Origin: Symbiodinium natans
Lineage: Eukaryota; Sar; Dinophyceae; Suessiales; Symbiodiniaceae
DNA length: 64,000 bases
Reading direction: 5' to 3'
Assembly (NCBI GenBank): GCA_905221605.1
Contig: CAJNDS010002068.1
Span: 1,236,251-1,300,250, forward strand
In this document: positions 1 to 9,112 of the stretch, in pieces
Position numbering within the stretch: the stretch's first letter is position 1
Layout: the number at the start of each line of letters is the position of its first letter
Notes under the pieces: model-generated
Database searches by the model: none
Told to the model about the DNA's origin: nothing
The model's input: the letters and a program-made list of their open reading frames with translations, nothing else
Program-made: the position numbers and the translations under genes

Positions 1-2
1 TG

Positions 3-3000
3 ACCGTCGAAGAAAAGCACAAAGCGCTTGCAGAACATCAAGCTTCAAAGCAAGCCAAGGTCGACGAGGACTACAACCAGGCGATAAAGCACGTTCCAGC
101 AATGCCGGTGTTGTATGGGAAACCCGAAGACCACCGAAAGAAAATGTGTTCCCTCTACGAGTCTAAGCTCCTGGAGATTGCCCAGGACATGTACGCGGTC
201 GTGGCCAAGATCCTGTCTGCGAAGGAGATTGAATCCAGTCCCGAAGCGCAGGCTGCCCTCGACAAAGAGTGGAAGAAGCTTGTTGATAAGGGTTGTTGGG
301 TAGAGAAACGAGTGAGAGAGTACGACTCCGTTGCGGCAGAAGCACGAAAAACCAATGAGAAAGTGCACTTCGGGAAGATCTTCGAAATCGGGACTCTAAA
401 AGGTTCTGAGTTGAAGGAGAACGACCCGAACCGCCGTTACAAGGGTCGGTCAGTGTTTCAGGGCAACAAGGTCTTGGATGAGAACTCTGATCATGCTCTC
501 TTCGCAGAGATGTCGAGCAGTCCTGCTTCTATGGAGGCGGGCAAAATATTGGATGTCTTTGGATCTCAGCCCGGCTTCTCGATTCAGCAAGCGGATGCAC
601 GACAGGCGTATACGCAGGCTCTCTTCACTGGGGTTGAAACTTGGGTAAGGCTCCCTCGCAATAGATGGCCAAAAGGCTGGAGGTCTATGAAGGACCCGGT
701 CGTTCCCCTGAAGTTGGCTCTTTATGGGCACCCAGATTCAGGGGGGATATGGGAACGTCATTGCGAGACTGAGCTCAAGAAGGTGGGATTCGAGCCTGTG
801 CTCACTGACATCTGGAAGAGCGTGTTCTACAACGCCGATTTGGAGCTCTTAATGGTTATTTATGTTGACGACTTTAAACTCGCTGGACCCACGAAGAACA
901 TCCAGAAAGGCTGGGAATCTATTGCAACAGTAATAGACATGGATCCCGCTGAGGTGATTGGACGTTACTTCGGATGTCAACACATCGAGGAAAAGAACGT
1001 CACGCTTTCCAAAGAGCACCACCCTTTTCACTATGTCTTCGAACCCGAAAATGAAACTGCAGCCCCAGCTAAGATTGCTGAGGACAGGTGGGACGTAATC
1101 CCGGAAGTCATGCTTGCAGTTCGGCACCATAGCTATCCCAGAAAGAGGTTGTATATGCCCACTGAAGAAGATGTTCAGATGTTCCCTACGATTGGACCTC
1201 AAAGATACACCTTTCAGGCTGCAGATGGGGTGGCAGAAGAACACCAAGACAATATGAACATCGCTAGGGACAAATGCTTCAAACAGTGGTGGACAGGTAC
1301 GACGTATTTCGACCTCGCTGCCCGGGGGCCTGAAGAGTTCGGTCTGGCTGTTGCAGCTGCCCGAAAGGGTAAGTCGGTTCGAAACAAGGCCGAGGCAAAG
1401 AAGGAGGTCAAACAGAACAAGTTCGTTACTCTTTCAAGGGATCAGGAGGACAAGCCGGGCTCTATGACTAAACCGGTTACAAGAATCACCTATGACATGA
1501 AGGATTTCTTGCATTCTTGTGTGGATCGCTACTGTGAATTGGCAAAGGTGGATCGTAGCTCGTTGAAGTCAGTGAGCACACCATTCCATGAACTTCGGAC
1601 TGCCACTCCTATCGTCAACGAAACGGAGAAGACAGGGCGGCTCCAACCTATTGCAAGTAAGGTCCTCATGAAAATCCTGTTTGCTGCAAGAATGGCACGA
1701 TGGGATCTTTTACGAGCAACCCAATCCTTGGCCTCGCGAGTCACAAAATGGAGCCCAGATTGTGATCTAGCATTACATCGTCTTGTATCGTACATCAATT
1801 CCTCTATTGACCTCACTATGAGTGGGTTTATTGGGGATTCAATACATGATTGCAGGCTCTGGCTTTTTAGCGACGCTGACTTCGCAGGTGAGTATGATTC
1901 AAAATCTACTACTGGATGTGCTCTGTTTCTGGTGGGCCCGAACACGTACTACCCCATCAACGCCTTCAGTAAGAAACAAACGTCCATAACAATGAGCTCT
2001 ACCGAGTCTGAAGTGGTGTCGGCTAATCAGGGTGTACGCGCCCAAGGTCTTCCAAGCCTCAGCCTCTGGTACTTCCTTTGGCGCGGCAAAGCCGACCGCG
2101 AGGTTGGGCCGAGGGCTGAGATGAAGACTACGAACAATTCTGTTGTGGCACGCATAGACCCTGAACTTGATGAGATTCGGTATGGCACTACCAGACCCGA
2201 TGGCATGTCTATTGCAGATATCAATGGTTTGCACGTTCAGCTTCCCAAATGTTTTCAGATTAGGCATTTGGAAGACAACCAAGCGACCATTACTCTGCTG
2301 TTATCAGGGCGTGCAGGTGTGCTTCGACATACAGATCGCACACAAAAGGTTAGCTTCGGATGGCTCCGTCAGCAATATGAAGAAGGACATTTTCGCCTCC
2401 TCAATGTTGACACCAGCGAGCAAGTTGCAGATGTGTTCACAAAGCCTTTTACGGAGCGAACAAAATGGATACATGCGTTGAAGCTCATTGCTCACACCTA
2501 CAAGTCGGTCGACCCTCAAGCCGGAAGAAATTCCGTGTCGAAATCTGTTCCCGCTGCTCCGAAGTCGGTGTGCATTACCACAGAGCAACTGGAACACGTT
2601 GCAAAACTGCTTCGCCGAGCTGATCGCTATGATTTCGATGATTTCGAGCAGGTCGCCGAAATGATGTACGACAACCTTCGTATGTCGAGCTCAAGACTTC
2701 GCAGTGTTGTTCGTTCCGGCACCGAGTTGGCTCCCAAATACTTCGTGTTTGGGCTGTGGACACATGGTGGGTGCTTCGGCCTAACAAAGCGTACTGGCCA
2801 AATGTCCCAACTGTGCCGCTACATAAATGGTTTCATCCGCAAGCACGCTCCAAAGCATTTTACCTGGACTTCGTTTGTCATCAATTTTATGGGCAGGGCT
2901 GGCGTTCACAGCGACAAGTTTAATCTCAGAGGAAGCCAAAACTGGTCCTTCGGCTTCGGTCCCTATCAGGGGGGCGAGCTCTGGGTGGAGCGGGTGAGCC

Positions 3001-3146
3001 GCATATCGGGTTCGTCCGCATCGTCGGCAACGTTGACCACGAGACCTACAACTTGCATCCCGCGTACAATGAATTCATCTCCAAGATGTTTGATGAATTC
3101 ACGAGTCGCGGATTGCAAGTTCAGAACGCCACATCCCAGGCAATGA
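3..3146 (+). CDS. Copia Pol C-terminal part: reverse transcriptase, RNase H, broken 2OG-dioxygenase-like domain (5' partial)
   Basis: The frame is open from base 3; the first Met is at 102 but the true start is probably upstream. The RT palm shows ADARQAYTQ near 590 and the catalytic YVDD at 861-872. LYGHPDSGG lies between them, the usual Copia order. RNase H follows with SDADFAG (about 1,869), SSTESEV (about 1,996), EDNQAT (about 2,270) and VADVFTKPF (about 2,430). About 470 bases between RT and the RNase H connection (1,010-1,480) match nothing I know. From about 2,750 a segment with WTHGGCFG, an HSD triad (2,907-2,915) and GGELWVE resembles the N-terminal half of a 2OG-Fe(II) dioxygenase. 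The remainder of that domain continues in the -1 frame, so this frame's last 50 codons are probably not native. Reverse transcription and RNA removal for element transposition is the expected role. Confidence 0.85.
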   Translation, partial: TVEEKHKALAEHQASKQAKVDEDYNQAIKHVPAMPVLYGKPEDHRKKMCSLYESKLLEIAQDMYAVVAKILSAKEIESSPEAQAALDKEWKKLVDKGCWVEKRVREYDSVAAEARKTNEKVHFGKIFEIGTLKGSELKENDPNRRYKGRSVFQGNKVLDENSDHALFAEMSSSPASMEAGKILDVFGSQPGFSIQQADARQAYTQALFTGVETWVRLPRNRWPKGWRSMKDPVVPLKLALYGHPDSGGIWERHCETELKKVGFEPVLTDIWKSVFYNADLELLMVIYVDDFKLAGPTKNIQKGWESIATVIDMDPAEVIGRYFGCQHIEEKNVTLSKEHHPFHYVFEPENETAAPAKIAEDRWDVIPEVMLAVRHHSYPRKRLYMPTEEDVQMFPTIGPQRYTFQAADGVAEEHQDNMNIARDKCFKQWWTGTTYFDLAARGPEEFGLAVAAARKGKSVRNKAEAKKEVKQNKFVTLSRDQEDKPGSMTKPVTRITYDMKDFLHSCVDRYCELAKVDRSSLKSVSTPFHELRTATPIVNETEKTGRLQPIASKVLMKILFAARMARWDLLRATQSLASRVTKWSPDCDLALHRLVSYINSSIDLTMSGFIGDSIHDCRLWLFSDADFAGEYDSKSTTGCALFLVGPNTYYPINAFSKKQTSITMSSTESEVVSANQGVRAQGLPSLSLWYFLWRGKADREVGPRAEMKTTNNSVVARIDPELDEIRYGTTRPDGMSIADINGLHVQLPKCFQIRHLEDNQATITLLLSGRAGVLRHTDRTQKVSFGWLRQQYEEGHFRLLNVDTSEQVADVFTKPFTERTKWIHALKLIAHTYKSVDPQAGRNSVSKSVPAAPKSVCITTEQLEHVAKLLRRADRYDFDDFEQVAEMMYDNLRMSSSRLRSVVRSGTELAPKYFVFGLWTHGGCFGLTKRTGQMSQLCRYINGFIRKHAPKHFTWTSFVINFMGRAGVHSDKFNLRGSQNWSFGFGPYQGGELWVERVSRISGSSASSATLTTRPTTCIPRTMNSSPRCLMNSRVADCKFRTPHPRQ
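1359..1370 (+). repeat. CCC-GAAA-GGG hairpin, copy 1
   Basis: Three C-G pairs close a GAAA (GNRA) tetraloop, with a G-T pair outside. A 17-base string starting at 1,360 recurs exactly at 3,711. Inside coding sequence, where it encodes ARKGKS. Confidence 0.5.
2969..2975 (+). other. G_GGG_GGC heptamer at a -1 frame change
   Basis: Six G followed by C, phased as X_XXY_YYZ in the RT/RNase H frame. The -1 frame is open from here through the KptA-like protein to 5,905. However, GELWV just downstream in the zero frame and FVRIVGNVDHETYNL in the -1 frame both fit one dioxygenase domain. That places the real shift after about 2,990, so a decay indel is more likely than programmed slippage here. Confidence 0.3.
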
Positions 3147-5905
3147 AGCTGTCCTATTACGATGATTTTCATCTTTGGGATACCCCCGAAAACCGCAAGC
3201 AGATCCAAGACTACATCTACACCACGGCGCTCCTTGGCGACTTAGAAAGGGAAGCGTCACGGTATGCAGATGTTCTGGATCGACTAGGAGATCTTTTCCC
3301 CTACGTCGAGGTGGAAGGCGGCTACAGGATGGACAGTGCAGCAGGTCGTGAAGCCCTACGCCTCTACAAAGAGGTGGTTGAAAGCGGCAGAAAAGACCTG
3401 AAGGTCCACAAGATCAAGGCGCCTGTGCCCGTGAAGATCAGCAAGGAAGACACCTGGTGGGAGGTCCCCGACGCTAACACTGCGCATGAACCAGTTGCCG
3501 CACCCGCTCAGCAAGACAAGACGATCGCCCGATCCGAGGTGGAATACCCTGTGGTTTCGGACGTATCGGAGATCGATGAGGTCAAGGGTGAGGTCGTCCA
3601 GGCCGAGTCAGAGAAGGCTGAGTACCTTCCCCTGAACGAGGTCGTGCTCGCCGATGATGGGGATTACCGACCTCCCCTGGCGTCAGACGGCCGGGCAACA
3701 AGCGCAGCTACCCGAAAGGGTAAGTCGTCGGGGCAAAGCGAGGATGTCTACGCCCGCGAGATGTACCAGGACGCGTCCAAAACCCATGGTGGAGAGGAAA
3801 GCCAGGAGCAGGACCTCCCGATGACCGGTTACTGGTACAACGGGGAGCTCCACGACCTTGAGCCTCTGCCAAGTGCCGATCTCCGCAAGTATGAACAGCG
3901 GGTGAACTTCAGGCACGGCGACCTCAAGCTGCTCAGCTTGCTCTTGAGGGGACACCAGAATGACTGGTATGGGCTGGACTTCGACATCGCCATGTGGACG
4001 GATGTCGATAAGCTCCTGGACCGCTTCAATGAAGCAACTCGTCGAAAATGGGGCGTAAGACAGCTACTGCAGGTGACAGCGCAGGACAAAAAGAGGAGGT
4101 TCGAGATTCTTGGGATCCGACACGAGATCAGCAGCAGCCTGAATCTCTCCCTCTTTCCTGTGCGGATCAGAGCAGTCACCGGCCACTCGGAGAAAGTGAT
4201 GCGCATCGAGTCAGACGAGTTCCTTGCCCGGAGGTTTCTCACCGATGAGAATTTGGATGTCGCTCCACAGGTCGTATACCACCGCACGGATGCGAAGAGC
4301 GTGGAGTTGATTTTGAAATCCGGGATCAAGGTTGCTGGCGGCAGAAAGGGCGGGCGTGCCCATGCGTACTTCTCACCTACCACCCTCAAGGACGAGAAGT
4401 ACACTTCTGGACTCAGGTCGACGCAGCCGTTCCAGATTGCGGTGAACCTGCATGAAGCCCTCCGAGATGGCCTCGTCTTCTTCGAGAACAGTACCCGCGG
4501 GATCTTGACCCGTGCAGTCGTTGGCCCTCAGTATATCCTGTCATGTGTGGACACCAACACGAACAAGGTGATCTACGCAAGAGCGGGAGAGGCCCAGCCT
4601 GCAGCCACCCGAGAGGGTGAGCCGGATACTGTTGAACAAGCCTCCTCGAGCTCAACAGTCAAAGCCTTGGCGTCAAGGGCTGTCCCAGAAGACCAACCCA
4701 AGCGAGTCAAGGGCACTGTTGGCGCTTTCATCGAGGCAAAGAAGGCGAGGATCGAGGCTGCTGCGTTGGAATCCATTGAAGAGCAAGACGAGGAATCGGT
4801 GGATGACCAAACGCAGCCTGCACAGGAGGTATCCGACACGGAAGAGGCAGAGAGCGACAGCGAAGCCCCATACGGGAGCTATCCATGCTCGGCCTGCCAA
4901 CGCATCGTCCTGCTTGGGCAGCGCTTTTGCATGACATGCGGTGAAAACCAGTTCCCGGAGTCCAACAAGGCAAGCCGTCAGTACTCCTCGTTCCAGCAAA
5001 ACCGTCGCACCACACTCCTCAAGCTGACGTACAATGCTCGGAATGACGATCTCCTGGGACACCTCCGTGGCATCGCAGAAAAGTTCAGCAAACAGCGGGG
5101 CTCAGTCTCCCTGGATGCGCTGATCATACGCGATGCCAAAGACAAGTTCCAACGTGCGAGAAAGCTCAAGTTCGACTCCATTGCTGATCGGTTGGAACGT
5201 GATGCCACCTTCTTTCTGCAGATGATGAGGAACGGGATCACGGTTCAGGATGCGTGCCGAATGGACCTCCTGGTGAAGGCCGTGCTCCCGGACCCAGGTC
5301 GCACAGAAGAGCAGCGGCTTCTGCAGGCGGGGTCGAACTACCTCAGCGGAGCTTCCCGAAAGGGAATGCCGGGCAAGTTGGTTTACTATGGCGATGCGCC
5401 AATGGATGGCCTAAAATCGGCTGGACTGATTGACCAGTTCTCCGAGAACCCCATCGGGATGGCCTACGGCGGCGCCTTCATCGGCTTCAGCTTCTATGCC
5501 GATATCGCCACCCGCTTGTCCGGTGCCCGCACGATCTACAGCTTCAACGGCATTGTGGAAATCAAGCATGATACGCCGGAAGGCATGATTGCCGAGCTGC
5601 AAATGCTGGCAGCCGAATGCATCCACTCTGCCGAGGAGCAGGAAAGAATCACCGCCTACCACGCCGCCAAGAATCGAGAGACGGCACAGCAGCGAACGGA
5701 GGCTGCCACTACTACCCGTCCATCGACGCAGAGCGCCTCATCAAGGGACACAGCTGTTCGTGAAGCACCCTGGCATCAAGGGCAAGAACAGTGGTGGTCA
5801 GACCGTGAATGGCGCGAGTGGCGTGAGTGGCGTGAGCCAGCTAGTCAGGGTTGGGGCTCATCCCGCTGGAGCAGTCAGCGCGGATCGCAGTGGTGGAGCC
5901 GCTGA
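3053..5905 (+). CDS. KptA/Tpt1-like (RNA 2'-phosphotransferase fold) domain protein of element 1
   Basis: Long frame ending at TGA 5,903; it is open upstream to about 2,976 and its first residues complete the dioxygenase-like domain of the preceding frame, so it was probably one polyprotein. An acidic linker (3,400-3,830) precedes a KptA/Tpt1-like domain: LLSLLLRGHQ near 3,930, VDKLLDRF near 4,005, KRRFEI near 4,092, IRAVTGHS near 4,166, YHRTDAKSVELILKSGI near 4,280, then FENSTRGILTRAVVGPQYI near 4,480. These follow the order of Tpt1 (winged-helix lobe, then ADP-ribosyltransferase-like lobe), which removes a splice-junction 2'-phosphate using NAD+. A CxxC-x11-CxxC zinc-ribbon lies at 4,886-4,940. 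A second region, YYGDAPMDGL to about 5,630, may be a degenerate repeat of the fold. The C-terminus is WR-rich. The activity is inferred from motifs only. Confidence 0.7.
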   Translation: MHPAYNEFISKMFDEFTSRGLQVQNATSQAMKLSYYDDFHLWDTPENRKQIQDYIYTTALLGDLEREASRYADVLDRLGDLFPYVEVEGGYRMDSAAGREALRLYKEVVESGRKDLKVHKIKAPVPVKISKEDTWWEVPDANTAHEPVAAPAQQDKTIARSEVEYPVVSDVSEIDEVKGEVVQAESEKAEYLPLNEVVLADDGDYRPPLASDGRATSAATRKGKSSGQSEDVYAREMYQDASKTHGGEESQEQDLPMTGYWYNGELHDLEPLPSADLRKYEQRVNFRHGDLKLLSLLLRGHQNDWYGLDFDIAMWTDVDKLLDRFNEATRRKWGVRQLLQVTAQDKKRRFEILGIRHEISSSLNLSLFPVRIRAVTGHSEKVMRIESDEFLARRFLTDENLDVAPQVVYHRTDAKSVELILKSGIKVAGGRKGGRAHAYFSPTTLKDEKYTSGLRSTQPFQIAVNLHEALRDGLVFFENSTRGILTRAVVGPQYILSCVDTNTNKVIYARAGEAQPAATREGEPDTVEQASSSSTVKALASRAVPEDQPKRVKGTVGAFIEAKKARIEAAALESIEEQDEESVDDQTQPAQEVSDTEEAESDSEAPYGSYPCSACQRIVLLGQRFCMTCGENQFPESNKASRQYSSFQQNRRTTLLKLTYNARNDDLLGHLRGIAEKFSKQRGSVSLDALIIRDAKDKFQRARKLKFDSIADRLERDATFFLQMMRNGITVQDACRMDLLVKAVLPDPGRTEEQRLLQAGSNYLSGASRKGMPGKLVYYGDAPMDGLKSAGLIDQFSENPIGMAYGGAFIGFSFYADIATRLSGARTIYSFNGIVEIKHDTPEGMIAELQMLAAECIHSAEEQERITAYHAAKNRETAQQRTEAATTTRPSTQSASSRDTAVREAPWHQGQEQWWSDREWREWREWREPASQGWGSSRWSSQRGSQWWSR
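3710..3721 (+). repeat. CCC-GAAA-GGG hairpin, copy 2
   Basis: ACCC-GAAA-GGGT, perfectly paired, followed by AAGTCG exactly as in copy 1. Lies in the acidic linker and encodes TRKGKS. Confidence 0.5.
4606..4619 (+). repeat. CCC-GNRA-GGG hairpin, copy 3 (GAGA loop)
   Basis: CACCC-GAGA-GGGTG. The loop changes from GAAA to GAGA, still GNRA, and the stem is extended to five pairs. Lies just after the KptA-like domain. Confidence 0.45.
5353..5366 (+). repeat. CCC-GAAA-GGG hairpin, copy 4
   Basis: TTCCC-GAAA-GGGAA. The outer two pairs are T-A where other copies have C-G/A-T, so pairing is kept although the bases differ. Confidence 0.45.
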
Positions 5906-6213
5906 ATGCCCACTTTGTATGCACTATAGCTCAAGTTTTGCTTTCCCTTCACCTTTGTTTCGGTCACAACGGGTGGGACAACACGGGCCACCCGAAAGGG
6001 TGTGTCGTAATCCTCTGTCCACCTTAGCTTGTGCCAAGCACGGTGAGGGGGGTGTAGTTTTTCATGGAGGAATTACACTCCTTTTGCGAGCTGTGCATAC
6101 TATCGCTTTACCCTTGACTGTGGCTCAAGTTGCCGATAAAAAGAGGCGTACTTAACGGTTTATATGTTCCCTCATGTGCTGACCTGAAAACTTCAGAAAG
6201 AGGCCGTCATAGT
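5906..6213 (+). other. 3' trailer of element 1
   Basis: Non-coding stretch after the KptA-like stop. It holds hairpin copy 5 (5,989-6,004). No polypurine tract or LTR was found, and it ends where CCCTAAA-type repeats begin. Confidence 0.5.
5989..6004 (+). repeat. CCC-GAAA-GGG hairpin, copy 5
   Basis: CACCC-GAAA-GGGTG with five pairs, followed by TGTCG. This copy is in non-coding sequence, so the recurrence is not just a peptide motif. Confidence 0.5.
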
Positions 6214-6348
6214 ACTGTAGAAAAACCCTAAACCCCAAACCCTAAACCCTAAACCCCAAACCCTATACCCTAAACCCTAAACCCCAAACCCTATACCCTA
6301 AACCCTAAACCCCAAGCCCTAAACCCTAACCCCGAAGCCCTAAACCAG
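6214..6348 (+). repeat. CCCTAAA-type telomere-like tract
   Basis: Imperfect CCCTAAA/CCCCAAA repeats running up to a CCAG that could be a splice acceptor. First of many such tracts. Confidence 0.85.
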
Positions 6349-6420
6349 GGAAGATGCGGCTGAGCTGCGGATCCAGGAGTGCCATCCAGGGAAGATGGAG
6401 CTGCGAGTCCTATTTACTAG
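6349..6420 (+). CDS. candidate exon, product unknown
   Basis: A 72-base unique core between CCCTAAA repeats ending in CAG and GGTTTTA/TTTAGGG repeats. Two frames are open; one reads AELRIQECHPGKMELRVLFT. Ending at AG before GG lets that frame join the next exon (6,761). Function unknown. Confidence 0.4.
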
Positions 6421-6448
6421 GGTTTTATGGTGTAGGGTTTTAGGGTTT

Positions 6449-6628
6449 AGATTGTTTGGATTGTTTAGATTGTTTAGGTTGTTTAGATTGTTTAGATTGT
6501 TTAGATTGTTTAGATGTTTAGATTGTTTAGATTGTTTAGATTGTTTAGATTTTTTAGATTGTTTCGATTGTTTCGATTGTTTCGATTGTTTCGATTGTTT
6601 AGATTGTTTAGATTGTTTAGATTGTTTT
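6449..6628 (+). repeat. GATTGTTTA 9-bp tandem repeat
   Basis: About 20 units of a 9-base repeat, some changed to GATTGTTTC, grading out of TTTAGGG repeats; probably a slippage derivative of the telomere-like tract at an intron start. Confidence 0.85.
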
Positions 6629-6760
6629 CAGTTTTGGGTCTTTGGGTCCTTGTTGAGGGGTTTGATTTACCTTTAGGGTTTAGAGTTTAGGGTTTTCGGG
6701 TCCTGGTTTAGGGCCTGAAGCCCTGAATCCCTAAACCCTCAACCCCAAACTCTTGCCCAG

Positions 6761-6838
6761 CTACTTCCTGAAGTACGGCAAAATGAAGCGTAGACCACAC
6801 TGTGCGGACACTGAACTACCGTACGTGCCCGAGTTAAG
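6761..6838 (+). CDS. candidate exon, product unknown
   Basis: Preceded by CTCTTGCCCAG (good acceptor) and followed by AAG|GTTGGG (GT donor). One frame is open throughout: YFLKYGKMKRRPHCADTEL then PYVPELR. The codon broken at its start fits the exon ending at 6,420. Product not recognised. Confidence 0.5.
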
Positions 6839-7459
6839 GTTGGGACCCCAAACCCGAAGCCTTAGCATTGGGCTTTTCGCGTCTGCGGTGTTTGGGGGTT
6901 GAACCCCAGCCCTAAACCCTAAACCCTAAAAACCCTAAACCCCAAACCCTAAACCCTATGAAACGTATTTACAAGCAGGGTTGTAAGTATGGATACTTAT
7001 CCCCTAGGCCCTATTCAGGATACTTATGACTCTCTTGCATGATGCTCCAAGTAAACCCTAAACTTCGGGCTTAGGGTTCAGGTCCTAGGGTTTAGGATGC
7101 TGGTCCTTCATTGGGTTCAGGAGTGTCACATCTCGGAAAATGTCAGACGTTTTCGGGGGGGGGGGGGGGCCAAACCTAGAGGATGTGGGCATAGCCACCC
7201 GTAAACATAAATAGAAGTTGCACATGTGCATATATGTGTCACAAAGGTATAGATATTGATATAGATATGCCTGATCTAGGGAGCAAGAAAAGGAACACAT
7301 ATTTCGTGCCCCCCCCACACACACACACACACTCCTGCAGCTTGTTTGGATTGATTTGTCTGAGGGGTGGTTGACCCCTAAGCCCTAAACCCTAAACCCT
7401 CAACCCTAAACCAAAAACCCTAAACCCTAAACCCCGAACCCTAAACCCTTCCTGGGCAG
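6839..7459 (+). other. intron-like tract
   Basis: CCCTAAA-type and scrambled telomere-like repeats, a 14-G run near 7,157, a CA microsatellite near 7,317. No supportable gene; ends in CCCTTCCTGGGCAG, acceptor-like. Confidence 0.55.
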
Positions 7460-7555
7460 AGTGGGGAGAGATCTCGGCATCGGCGCTCATGGCAGTGGAC
7501 GTAGTACGCGGAGGACGTCCGGAGATAATGATTTTATGCTACATGCGAAACATCC

Positions 7556-7766
7556 ATGCCACATGCATGCACTGCCAAAAGCCTGGGGTTTTATGCGAGT
7601 ATGGAGAGTAACCGAACGGCTTGGTATTTCAGAAAGAAGCCAGAGCTTTCGCCGCGTGTAGAAGTTCTTAGTCAGTCGCGCCCCCTCAAGCAAGCGATGG
7701 ACTTCCTCAATGAAGAAGGGTGGGAGCTTTACGTGTGCAGCATCAGCTATTTCTTCTCGAACCCAG
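7556..7766 (+). CDS. candidate exon(s), product unknown
   Basis: An open frame reads RKKPELSPRVEVLSQ, then QAMDFLNEEGWELYVCSI and SYFFSNPG. It ends at a consensus donor CCCAG|GTGGTA. TATTTCAG at 7,629 is a possible internal acceptor. The composition is protein-like but I do not recognise the product. Confidence 0.5.
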
Positions 7767-8041
7767 GTGGTAGCATGCAAAGCAAAAACATGCAGCATGT
7801 GAACAAGTCGGCGGATGTGTCTGTCTTGTCTACACCTTATTGATAGGATCTGCCTGGTCAGTGGTCGTCCTTACTTTTGTGCGGAAATTGTTCCGTTTGG
7901 GAGCTGTAGGTTGCATTTTGGGTTCAGGACTTAAGCTACCCTAAACCCTAAACCCTAAGACTCAGGGCTTGTGGGATTCAGGGTGTTTGGGTGTGGGATT
8001 TAGGGTTTAGGGGTGCGGTGCCTCTGCGACGTGGCCGCCAG
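7767..8041 (+). other. intron-like tract
   Basis: Unique sequence, then CCCTAAA and TTTAGGG patches, ending in GTGGCCGCCAG. Confidence 0.45.
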
Positions 8042-8117
8042 GACCTGGTAGGCGCGTACCTGGCAGGCTGCTGGGGCTCCCAGCCAGGAGCTTCCCAAAG
8101 TTCCTAGAGACGTCCAG
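8042..8117 (+). CDS. candidate exon, product unknown
   Basis: Core between CGCCAG and CCAGGGG/TTTAGGG. One frame stays open (PGRRVPGRLLGLPARSFPKF). Weak call. Confidence 0.3.
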
Positions 8118-8423
8118 GGGTTTAGGGTTTTAGGGTTTGGGGTTTAGGGTTTAGGGCTGTTTGCTTAATTATTCATGATGGAGAGTGCTTCTCAAAATCA
8201 GCTATGCGTGTCCATCAAAGCCTCGATTTTAGATCTTGCCTCCGCTACAGGACATTGGAGTTTCTCAAGTCTTTCTTGCCCTTAACATCGGACGACGTTG
8301 TGGTGTTGGTGGCCCCATGGTTGTTCAGGTTTAGGGTTTGGGGTTAGGTTTTAGGGATTAATCATCTGGCGGTTTGTCTTGGTCCCCGGTGTAACAACGG
8401 ACTTAGGGCGTTGGTTGAGGGTT

Positions 8424-8534
8424 GCTTGGAGTTCATGGGTAGTTATATAAGTAGGTTTCAGCATGACGAATTCATCTCCTAACCCTGTGTAGGGTACTCG
8501 TAACCCTAGATATGACTACCCATGAACCTCTATG
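8424..8534 (+). mobile_element. small inverted-repeat element, family A
   Basis: Ends are CTTGGAGTTCATGGGTAG and CTACCCATGAACCTC, inverted copies of each other. The same termini recur near 19,512, 21,899, 24,553, 37,625, 50,607, 59,743 and 61,207. Confidence 0.65.
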
Positions 8535-8870
8535 TGGGGTTTTGAGGGTTTTCAATGTTTAACTCCACCATGTACGCCAATCTCCTTAAACCCTATGTAC
8601 CCCTGAAACCTTAAATCCCTAAAGCCCCGCAGCCTCCTGGGACCAAGAGTCCCAGGCGAGTACATGGCGACCTTTCGGGCCACCTAATCTTGGTCGGAAT
8701 AATTACTAGTAGTATTCCTTTATGGCCCCTGTACAATCATGCTAAATTTTTCCCAAAACGCGTATTCAAATTCTGAAAGCCCCTATATTAGATTCTGAAC
8801 TATAGGGTTGAGGGGTTGACTACTGAAGGATATGGTACATGCTGCATGCACATGCTACATGTGCAGGAAA

Positions 8871-8949
8871 ACCCTAAACCCTAAACCCTAAACCCTAACC
8901 CTAAACCCTAAACCCTAAACCCTAAACCCTAAACCCTAAACCCTAAACC
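8871..8949 (+). repeat. CCCTAAA array
   Basis: About eleven near-perfect CCCTAAA units. Confidence 0.95.
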
Positions 8950-8987
8950 AACCTGCACATGCAAGACTTATTCCCTTCTCACCTCAG

Positions 8988-9040
8988 CAGCTCAGCCATG
9001 TCTGTCTCCTGGATATTCCTCAGCTACATACCGCTATTAG
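8988..9040 (+). CDS. candidate exon, product unknown
   Basis: Preceded by TTCCCTTCTCACCTCAG, a strong acceptor, and followed by AG|GGGTTTAGGG. Open frame QLSHVCLLDIPQLHTAI. A 53-base core, so chance openness is possible. Confidence 0.35.
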
Positions 9041-9112
9041 GGGTTTAGGGTTTAGCGTGTAGGGTTTAGGGTTTAGGGTTTAGGGTTTAGGGTTTAGGGT
9101 TTAGGGTTTAGG
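9041..9112 (+). repeat. TTTAGGG array
   Basis: About ten TTTAGGG units directly abutting the 5' LTR of element 2. Confidence 0.95.

Larger units (their letters stand above)
1..6213 (+). mobile_element. Copia-type LTR retrotransposon, element 1 (5' part outside window)
   Basis: The reading frame is open from the first base of the window, so the gag, protease and integrase portions, if present, lie to the left. What is visible is the RT/RNase H half of a Copia polyprotein, a 2OG-dioxygenase-like segment, and a second frame with a KptA/Tpt1-like domain. No LTR could be recognised on the right. Coding ends at 5,905, followed by about 300 bases of trailer and then a telomere-like repeat tract at 6,214, which I take as the boundary. 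The element border is inferred, not seen as a repeat. Confidence 0.75.
8118..8987 (+). other. intron-like tract with a family-A inverted-repeat element
   Basis: Begins with TTTAGGG repeats and ends with a clean CCCTAAA array (8,871-8,949) plus a pyrimidine-rich acceptor. Holds a small inverted-repeat element at 8,424-8,534. No gene seen. Confidence 0.6.

Noticed and set aside
6112-6126. Second spliced-leader relic (TGGCTCAAG) in the element 1 trailer
   Set aside because: Only nine bases match; expected by chance in a window this long.
6395-6676. 93-codon frame rich in Leu-Phe-Arg-Cys-Asp
   Set aside because: Arises from the GATTGTTTA tandem repeat.
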